Source of the DNA: Roseateles sp. DAIF2
Lineage (GTDB): Bacteria; Pseudomonadota; Gammaproteobacteria; Burkholderiales; Burkholderiaceae_C
Direction of reading: 5' to 3'
Assembly (NCBI RefSeq): GCF_015624425.1
Contig: NZ_CP049919.1
Location: forward strand, 2,108,001-2,172,000
DNA: 64,000 bases
The first letter of the stretch is position 1. Every line of letters begins with the position of its first letter. Below the pieces are notes generated by a model. The model was given only the letters and a program-made list of their open reading frames with translations, searched no databases and had not been told where the DNA came from. A program made the position numbers and the translations under genes. This document shows positions 57,792 through 64,000 of this stretch, piece after piece.

Positions 57792-58558
57792 TCACCGTCC
57801 GCCAGCTGAGCAAGAGCTATGGAGGCCGCTCGGTGCTGTCCGGCGTCGACGCCGAGTTCCCGGCCGGGCGCGTCAGCTCGCTGATCGGGCCCAATGGCGC
57901 CGGCAAGTCGACCCTGCTGATGCTGATGGCGCGGCTGCTGCAGCCCAGCAGCGGCGAGATCCTGCTGGAAGGCCGCCCGGTCGCGGATATCGCGGTGGCC
58001 GACTATGCGCGCCAGGTCGCGACCCTGCGCCAGTCGCCGGGTTTTAGCCTGCGCCTGACGGTGGAGGAGCTGGTCGCCTTCGGCCGTTTCCCGCATGGGC
58101 GGGGCCGGCTGGGCGCCGAGGACCATCAAGCGATCGACGCGGCCCTGGACTTCCTGGGGCTGGCGCCGTTGCGGCGCGCCTATCTCGACGAGCTCAGCGG
58201 CGGCCAGCGCCAGATGGCCTTCCTGGCGATGACCATCGCGCAGCAGACCCCGGTGCTGCTGTTGGACGAGCCGCTGAACAACCTCGACATGAAGCATGCG
58301 GTGCAGATCATGCGCGCGCTGCGCCGCCTGTGCGACGAGCAGGGCCGCACCGTGGTGCTGGTGATCCACGACATCAACTTCGCCGCCAACTACTCCGACC
58401 ACATCGTCGCACTGAAGGGCGGGGCGCTGCGCTTCAGCGGCCCGGCCGAGCATGTCTTGACCGAGCCGAGCTTGGCCGATCTGTACGAGCTGGACTTCGA
58501 GATCCTGCGCAGCGAGCGCGCCTGGCTGTGCAACTACTTCAACCCTCAAGGAGCATGA
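57788..58558 (+). CDS. Iron-siderophore ABC ATP-binding protein (FepC/CeuD-like)
   Basis: The 256-residue ATPase has Walker A GPNGAGKST, Q-loop LRQSPGF, signature LSGGQRQMAFLAM, Walker B LLLDEPLNNLD, and switch His in VIHDINFA. The LNNLDM after Walker B is typical of the siderophore-import branch. It begins in the ATGA overlap with the permease and ends in ATGA overlap with the binding protein. Confidence 0.92.
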   Translation: MITVRQLSKSYGGRSVLSGVDAEFPAGRVSSLIGPNGAGKSTLLMLMARLLQPSSGEILLEGRPVADIAVADYARQVATLRQSPGFSLRLTVEELVAFGRFPHGRGRLGAEDHQAIDAALDFLGLAPLRRAYLDELSGGQRQMAFLAMTIAQQTPVLLLDEPLNNLDMKHAVQIMRALRRLCDEQGRTVVLVIHDINFAANYSDHIVALKGGALRFSGPAEHVLTEPSLADLYELDFEILRSERAWLCNYFNPQGA

Positions 58559-59544
58559 ACCTCATGAATCCCAAGCGCAGGCGCTGCAGCCTGTTCCTGG
58601 CCAGTGCGGCGGCGAGCTTGCTGCTGCTGCAAGGCTGCGGCCAGCAGACGGCCGAGTCGTCCCGGCAGGCCGCCACGGCGCTGGCCGCGCCCATCACCAT
58701 CGAGCACCAGCTGGGCCGCACCGTGATCGCGCAGCGCCCGCAGCGGGTCGCGGTGCTGGACATGAACGAGGCCGATTTCCTGGACCAGCTCGGCGTGCCG
58801 ATCGCCGGCATGGCCAAGGACTACGTGCCGCATTTCCTGGCCCGCTACAAGGAAGCCGCCGAGGTGCAGGACCTGGGCGCCATCGTCCAGCCGAATGTGG
58901 AGCGCGTGCATGCGCTCAAGCCCGATCTGGTGCTGATGACGCCGATCCAGGCCAGCCATTACCAGGAGCTGAGCGAGATCGCGCCGACCCTGCATTTCGA
59001 CGTGGATTTCAGGAACAGCCAGCAGGGCCATATCGCCGCGGTGAAGAGCCATCTGCTGACCCTGGGCCGCATCTTCGGCAAGGAGGCGCTGGCCGAGCGC
59101 AAGGCCGCCGAGCTCGACGCCAAGGTGGCGCAGGCCCGCGGCGTGACCGAGGGGCGGCCCGAGAAGGCCCTGATCGTGCTGCACAACAACGGCGCCTTCA
59201 GCTCCTTCGGGGTGCGCTCGCGCTACGGCTTCGTGTTCGACGCGTTGGGCGTCAAGCCGGCCAGCAGCGCCGCCGAGGCCAGCCTGCATGGCCAGCCGAT
59301 CTCCAGCGAGTTCATCCAGCAGGCCGATCCCGACATCCTCTACGTGGTCGACCGCACGGCCGTGATGGAGCGCCGAGCGGTGATGAATGCCGAGCGCATG
59401 GGCAACCCGCTGCTGCGCCAGACCAAGGCCTGGAAGAACGGCCGCGTGGTCTTCGTCGACGCCGATGCCTGGTACATCACGGCCGCCAGCGTCAGCTCGC
59501 TGCAGATCGTCATCGACGATGTGCTGAAGGGCTACCGGCCTTAA
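58555..59544 (+). CDS. Siderophore-binding lipoprotein (FatB/CeuE-like)
   Basis: The 329-residue protein has a lipoprotein signal (LLLLQGC, lipidated Cys near residue 28). Then come ITIEHQLGRTVIAQRPQRVAVLDMNEADFLDQLG, the class-III binding-protein start, and VHALKPDLVLMTPIQASHYQELSEIAPTLHFD, ending with YITAASVSSLQIVIDDVLKGYRP. The CeuE/FatB family binds ferric catecholate or bacillibactin/petrobactin-like siderophores. Ligand not determined. Last gene of the tight operon. Confidence 0.88.
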   Translation: MNLMNPKRRRCSLFLASAAASLLLLQGCGQQTAESSRQAATALAAPITIEHQLGRTVIAQRPQRVAVLDMNEADFLDQLGVPIAGMAKDYVPHFLARYKEAAEVQDLGAIVQPNVERVHALKPDLVLMTPIQASHYQELSEIAPTLHFDVDFRNSQQGHIAAVKSHLLTLGRIFGKEALAERKAAELDAKVAQARGVTEGRPEKALIVLHNNGAFSSFGVRSRYGFVFDALGVKPASSAAEASLHGQPISSEFIQQADPDILYVVDRTAVMERRAVMNAERMGNPLLRQTKAWKNGRVVFVDADAWYITAASVSSLQIVIDDVLKGYRP

Positions 59545-59584
59545 ACCAAGCCCGACCCGATCCACGGGTTCGACTTGATGCGGG

Positions 59585-59597
59585 AATGATTCTCAAT
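59585..59597 (+). promoter_or_regulatory. Fur-box-like site upstream of the TonB receptor
   Basis: AATGATTCTCAAT differs by one base from the common Fur half-operator arrangement AATGATTCTCATT. It lies 71 bases before the receptor start. A pyrimidine-rich stretch follows (59618-59647). Confidence 0.65.
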
Positions 59598-59667
59598 CCT
59601 GCGATGTCGGACCCCGATTTCTCTTCCCCTCTTTTTCTTCTTCTTCATCCGTATCCAGGAGTCCGAC

Positions 59668-61842
59668 TTGACCCCATCCTCCCATGTCCCTTTCTTCGCC
59701 CTCAACTACTGCGCCGCCATCGCGGGGCTGAGCCTGGCCGCGATGGCGCAGGCGGCCGAACCGACGCAGCAGGACCGCGCTGCGGATGCGCCTGCGGCCG
59801 CGCTGCCGACGGTGCGAGTCAAGGCGCAAGCCGGGCCGGCGACCAAGGTCTATCCGGGCGGGCAGGTGGCGACCGAGGGCCGTGTCGGCCTGCTGGGCGA
59901 CAAGGACTTCATGGAGACGCCGTTCAGCGTCATCAGCTACACCAGCCAGCTGATTGCCGACCGGCAGGCCAAGGACCTCACCGAGGTGATCGCCGGCACC
60001 GACCCGACGGTGTTCAGCAACGGCGTCACCGGCGCCTGGAGCGAGAACTACTCGATCCGCGGCTTCAGTGCCGGCACCGCCGACATCACGGTCGGCGGCC
60101 TGTTCGGCATGGCGCCTTACTACCGCACCTCGCCCGAGATGTATGAGCGCGTCGAGGTGCTCAAGGGCCCGTCGGCCCTGCTCAACGGCATGCCGCCCGG
60201 CGGCTCGGTGGGCGGCGCCATCAATCTGGTGCCCAAGCGTGCCGGCGATGCGGCGCTGACCCGCCTCACGGCGACCTATCTGTCCGACGCGCAGCTGGGC
60301 CTGCATCTCGACATGGGGCGGCGCTTCGGCGAGCACAAGCAATGGGGTCTGCGCTTCAACGGCGTCTACCGGGATGGCGAAGCCTCGGTCAAGCGGCAGG
60401 AGAAGAAGGTGCAGCTGGCCTCGCTGGGCCTGGACTGGCGCGGCGAGCGCGTGCGCGTGGCCGCGGACCTGTACAGCAGCGACGACCAGATCGATGGTCC
60501 GGCGCGCGGCATCAACCTGGCGCCCGGGCTGGGCGTGCCCCGGCCGCCCAAGCCCGACACCCTGATCAACCCGGCCTGGGGTTTCGTCGAGACCAAGGAC
60601 CGGGGCGCGATGCTGCGCGGCGAGTTCGAGCTGGGCGAGCGGATCACGGCCCACGCGGCCCTCGGCAGCAGCAAGACCCGCTACAAGTACAACGGCACGA
60701 TGCTGGCCCAGCTGCTCGACACCGCCGGCAACTACCGCACCTCGATCGGCCAACTGGCCTTCGAGGTCGACAAGAAATCGGCCGAGCTGGGCCTGCGCGG
60801 CAGCTTCCGCACCGGCGACATCGGCCACAGCCTGAACCTGAGCCTCAGCCATTACGAGCAGCAGCAGGACGACTATGGGCGCCGCACCGTGCCCGGGGCC
60901 GACTGGACCACCAACCTCTACCAGCCGGTGTGGGGGTCGGCCGTGCCCTTCGTCGCGCCGCAGATCCTCAAGACGGCGCTGCGCCTGAACAGCTACGGTG
61001 TCGCGGACACCCTGTCCTTCGCGCAGGACCGGGTGCAGCTGACCCTGGGGCTGCGCCGCCAGGACGTGGTCAGCGACGGTTTCAGCATCGTGACCGGGGC
61101 CAGGACCTCGCGCTATGACCAGGGCGCGACGACGCCGGCGGTGGCCCTGCTGGTGAAGGCGAGCGGCAACATCTCGATCTACGCCAACTACATCGAGGGT
61201 TTCAGCCAGGGCGCCAGGGCGCCAATGGACGCCGCCAATGCGGGCGAGGAGTTCGCGCCCTACAAGACCAAGCAGCAGGAGCTGGGTCTCAAGCTGGATC
61301 TGGGCGACTTTGCGCACACGCTCAGCCTGTACCAGATCAAGCGCCCCAGCAGCTACACCGATCCGGTCAGCAAGGTCTTCTCCTTCGGCGGCGAGCAGCG
61401 CAACCGGGGCCTGGAATGGAGCTTCTTCGGCACGGCCCTGCGCGGCCTGCGCCTGATGGGCGGGGCCGCCTATGTCGACCCCAAGCTGACCAAGACCGCC
61501 GGCGGCGTGAATCAGGGCCGGCAGGCCACCGGCGTCGCCAAGCTGCAGGCCAAGCTGGGCGGTGAATGGGACCTGCCCGCGCTGCCGGGCCTGACCCTGA
61601 CGGCCAATGCGACCTCGGTGTCCAAGCAGTACATCAGCGCCGACAATGCCCTGTGGGTGCCGGGCCGCACCACCTATGACCTCGGCGCGCGCTATGCCGG
61701 CCACGCCTTCGGCCTGCCGCTGACCCTGCGCGCCAATATCGCCAATGTGACGAACAAGGCCTACTGGGGCATGCCGCTGCTGTCCAGCCTGGCGCTGGGC
61801 GCGCCGCGCACCCTGATGGTCTCGGCGACGGTGGATCTGTGA
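59668..61842 (+). CDS. TonB-dependent ferric-siderophore receptor
   Basis: The 724-residue outer-membrane receptor has a signal peptide (LSLAAMAQAAE). The plug (about 60-180) reads KDFMETPFSVISYTSQLI, NYSIRGFSAGTADITVGGLFGMAPYYRTSPEMYERVEVLKGPSALLNGMPPGGSVGGAINLVPKRA; this is the TIGR01783-type siderophore plug. A 22-strand barrel follows, ending TLMVSATVDL; the final residue is Leu rather than the usual Phe. No N-terminal signalling extension (FecA type) is present. TTG 59668 is preferred, AGGAG being six bases upstream. It lies behind the Fur-box-like site and follows the import operon by 123 bases. Confidence 0.93.
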   Translation: MTPSSHVPFFALNYCAAIAGLSLAAMAQAAEPTQQDRAADAPAAALPTVRVKAQAGPATKVYPGGQVATEGRVGLLGDKDFMETPFSVISYTSQLIADRQAKDLTEVIAGTDPTVFSNGVTGAWSENYSIRGFSAGTADITVGGLFGMAPYYRTSPEMYERVEVLKGPSALLNGMPPGGSVGGAINLVPKRAGDAALTRLTATYLSDAQLGLHLDMGRRFGEHKQWGLRFNGVYRDGEASVKRQEKKVQLASLGLDWRGERVRVAADLYSSDDQIDGPARGINLAPGLGVPRPPKPDTLINPAWGFVETKDRGAMLRGEFELGERITAHAALGSSKTRYKYNGTMLAQLLDTAGNYRTSIGQLAFEVDKKSAELGLRGSFRTGDIGHSLNLSLSHYEQQQDDYGRRTVPGADWTTNLYQPVWGSAVPFVAPQILKTALRLNSYGVADTLSFAQDRVQLTLGLRRQDVVSDGFSIVTGARTSRYDQGATTPAVALLVKASGNISIYANYIEGFSQGARAPMDAANAGEEFAPYKTKQQELGLKLDLGDFAHTLSLYQIKRPSSYTDPVSKVFSFGGEQRNRGLEWSFFGTALRGLRLMGGAAYVDPKLTKTAGGVNQGRQATGVAKLQAKLGGEWDLPALPGLTLTANATSVSKQYISADNALWVPGRTTYDLGARYAGHAFGLPLTLRANIANVTNKAYWGMPLLSSLALGAPRTLMVSATVDL

Positions 61843-61848
61843 CCGGGC

Positions 61849-61872
61849 GGCCGGGCGCGGCCGCGCCCGGCC
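61849..61872. terminator. 24-bp perfect palindrome after the receptor gene
   Basis: GGCCGGGCGCGG and CCGCGCCCGGCC are exact complements with no spacer, six bases after the stop. No T-run. A terminator-like or protein-binding palindrome. Confidence 0.5.
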
Positions 61873-61999
61873 ACATCCGGTGAAACCCGGCCAAAGCCCT
61901 CCGGGCCCGTTTGCCCATCGGTGAAGACGCGCATGCGAAGCCCGGTGCTTCGCGGGAACAATGCGCGCTCGCTCGCCTCCTGGTCCACGGGTTTTGCCG

Positions 62000-62914
62000 A
62001 TGTCGTTGCTGTTGCGCTGTCTTGCTGCCGTCCTCTCCTCTGCCTTGGCCCTGTGTTGCGGGAGCGTGATGGCGGCCGACGGCCCCTCGCTGGCGCGCAT
62101 CAAGGCCACCGGCGTGGTCGTGATCGGCTACCGGCCGGCCTCGTTGCCCTTTTCCTATCTGGATGCCCGGCTCAAGCCGATCGGCTATTCGATCGAGCTG
62201 TGTGATCGCGTGATCGCGGCGCTGAAGGTAAGGCTCAAACTGCCCGAGCTGGAGACCAAGCGCATCGCGGTCGGCTCGGCCACGCGCATGCCGCTGGTGG
62301 CCAACGGCACCCTGGACATGGAATGCGGCATCACGACCAATACCGCCGAGCGTGCGCGCGCCCAGGCCTTCTCGGTCACCACCTTCGTGGCCGAGACCAA
62401 GCTGCTGTCGCGCGGCGGCGACCGTTTCCAGAGCCTGGCCGATCTGCGCGGCAAGCCGGTGGCCTCGACCATCGGCACCACCAGCATCCAGTACCTGCAC
62501 AGCGTCAACGAGCAGCAGGACCTGGGCTTTCGCATCATCGCGGGCCTGGACGATCCCGAGGCCTTTCATCTGCTGCAGACCGGCCGCGCGCGCGCCTTCA
62601 TGATGGACGATGTGCTGCTGCGCAGCCTGCTGGCCCAGCTGCCCAGCGCCGAGGACTATGCGATCTCCGAGCGCGCGCTGACCGTCGAGCCCTATGGCAT
62701 CGGCCTGAACCGCGATGACCCGGACTTCAAGAAGCTGGTCGATGAGGTGCTGGTCGGCCTGTACCGCAGCGGCGAGATCTTCGCCATCTACAAGCGCTGG
62801 TTCGAGTCGCCGATCCCGCCCAAGGGCCTGAACCTGAAGATGCCGATGAGCGAGGCCTTCAAGCGCGTGATCGCGAACCCGACCGACACGCCCGATCCGG
62901 CCTTCTACCGCTGA
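62000..62914 (+). CDS. Periplasmic amino acid-binding protein (family 3, glutamate/aspartate type)
   Basis: The 304-residue protein has a signal peptide (LAAVLSSALALCCGSVMAA). It shows the SBP_bac_3 pattern: IKATGVVVIGYRPASLPFSYLDARLKPIGYSIELCDRVIAAL, MECGITTNTAERARAQAFSVTTF, LLQTGRARAFMMDDVLL, and YKRWFESPIPPKGLNLKMPMSEAFK. The GYS-EL and WFxSPIPP segments match the GltI/AatJ branch that binds glutamate and aspartate. ATG 62000 is chosen over 61961 because the signal peptide follows. No permease or ATPase lies next to it within the window, so it is either an orphan binding protein or partnered elsewhere. Confidence 0.88.
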   Translation: MSLLLRCLAAVLSSALALCCGSVMAADGPSLARIKATGVVVIGYRPASLPFSYLDARLKPIGYSIELCDRVIAALKVRLKLPELETKRIAVGSATRMPLVANGTLDMECGITTNTAERARAQAFSVTTFVAETKLLSRGGDRFQSLADLRGKPVASTIGTTSIQYLHSVNEQQDLGFRIIAGLDDPEAFHLLQTGRARAFMMDDVLLRSLLAQLPSAEDYAISERALTVEPYGIGLNRDDPDFKKLVDEVLVGLYRSGEIFAIYKRWFESPIPPKGLNLKMPMSEAFKRVIANPTDTPDPAFYR

Positions 62915-62917
62915 GCC

Positions 62918-64000
<1,083 letters not shown>

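Noticed and set aside
61930-61999. Sigma-54 promoter upstream of the family-3 binding protein
   Set aside because: A TGG...TTGC pair exists just before the start, but the spacing is two bases too long and it would lie against the start codon.
59593-62109. Minus-strand open frame of about 840 residues over the TonB receptor
   Set aside because: Same composition bias, and it crosses two real genes on the other strand.

Overview
The window is very GC-rich, and its gene content points to a betaproteobacterium of the order Burkholderiales, most likely a Roseateles/Mitsuaria/Pelomonas/Rubrivivax-type member of the Sphaerotilaceae/Comamonadaceae. This rests on product types (phasin, RelA-type synthetase, separate ispD and ispF, 3-hydroxybutyrate dehydrogenase, GlnRS, DUF3309, YgfH-type CoA transferase) and on base composition. 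The genus is an inference. I see no phage, integrase, insertion sequence or CRISPR array. The only mobile-like object is a 268-bp inverted-repeat element at 33780-34047.

Layout. 1-5202: a decayed BCCT transporter, then dusC and an MscS-type channel, then a deletion scar where a 3'-truncated HD-domain gene meets a truncated, frameshifted chrA. 5202-8284: a SnoaL-like protein and a complete NitT/TauT-type ABC importer on the minus strand. 8476-11199: small plus-strand genes (phasin, flavin-type stress protein, lipoprotein, DUF3309, crystallin/glycine-zipper protein, SUI1/YciH). 11474-13547: a secreted alpha/beta hydrolase, a GNAT and a coupled small ORF. 13591-22253: one long minus-strand operon for a tripartite ABC efflux pump (adaptor, ATPase, TolC-type channel, two MacB/FtsX permeases) followed by its own NtrC-type regulator and NtrY-like kinase. 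A near-consensus sigma-54 promoter lies at the operon head, with a cluster of TGTCCG palindromes upstream. 22382-24306: an OmpR-type two-component pair. 24501-28950: a divergent operon of MipA/OmpV barrel, alpha-oxoamine synthase, BioF2-like acyltransferase and MFS exporter, a plausible small-molecule or lipid pathway. DbpA helicase follows directly.

30542-51102 is mostly housekeeping: glnS, an RlmN-like radical-SAM methyltransferase, the structured repeat element, a succinate/acetate CoA-transferase, a bestrophin, ispD, map, TerC, a universal stress protein, a small outer-membrane barrel, an XRE regulator, a type Vd patatin autotransporter, ispF, an EnvZ/OmpR pair, a SIMPL protein, 3-hydroxybutyrate dehydrogenase with a divergent hydrolase, and relA. 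Two identical tRNA-Val(GAC) genes follow.

51501-61842 is an iron-siderophore uptake locus: a TetR regulator with a perfect palindromic operator in the divergent promoter, two exporter-fold ABC half-transporters (YbtPQ/IrtAB type), two FecCD-type permeases, their ATPase, a lipoprotein binding protein, and a TonB-dependent receptor behind a Fur-box-like site. The window ends with a family-3 binding protein and the C-terminal part of an NtrC/DctD-type regulator that runs off the edge.

Operons are very tight: many starts overlap the preceding stop as ATGA or TGATG, which was used to choose start codons.
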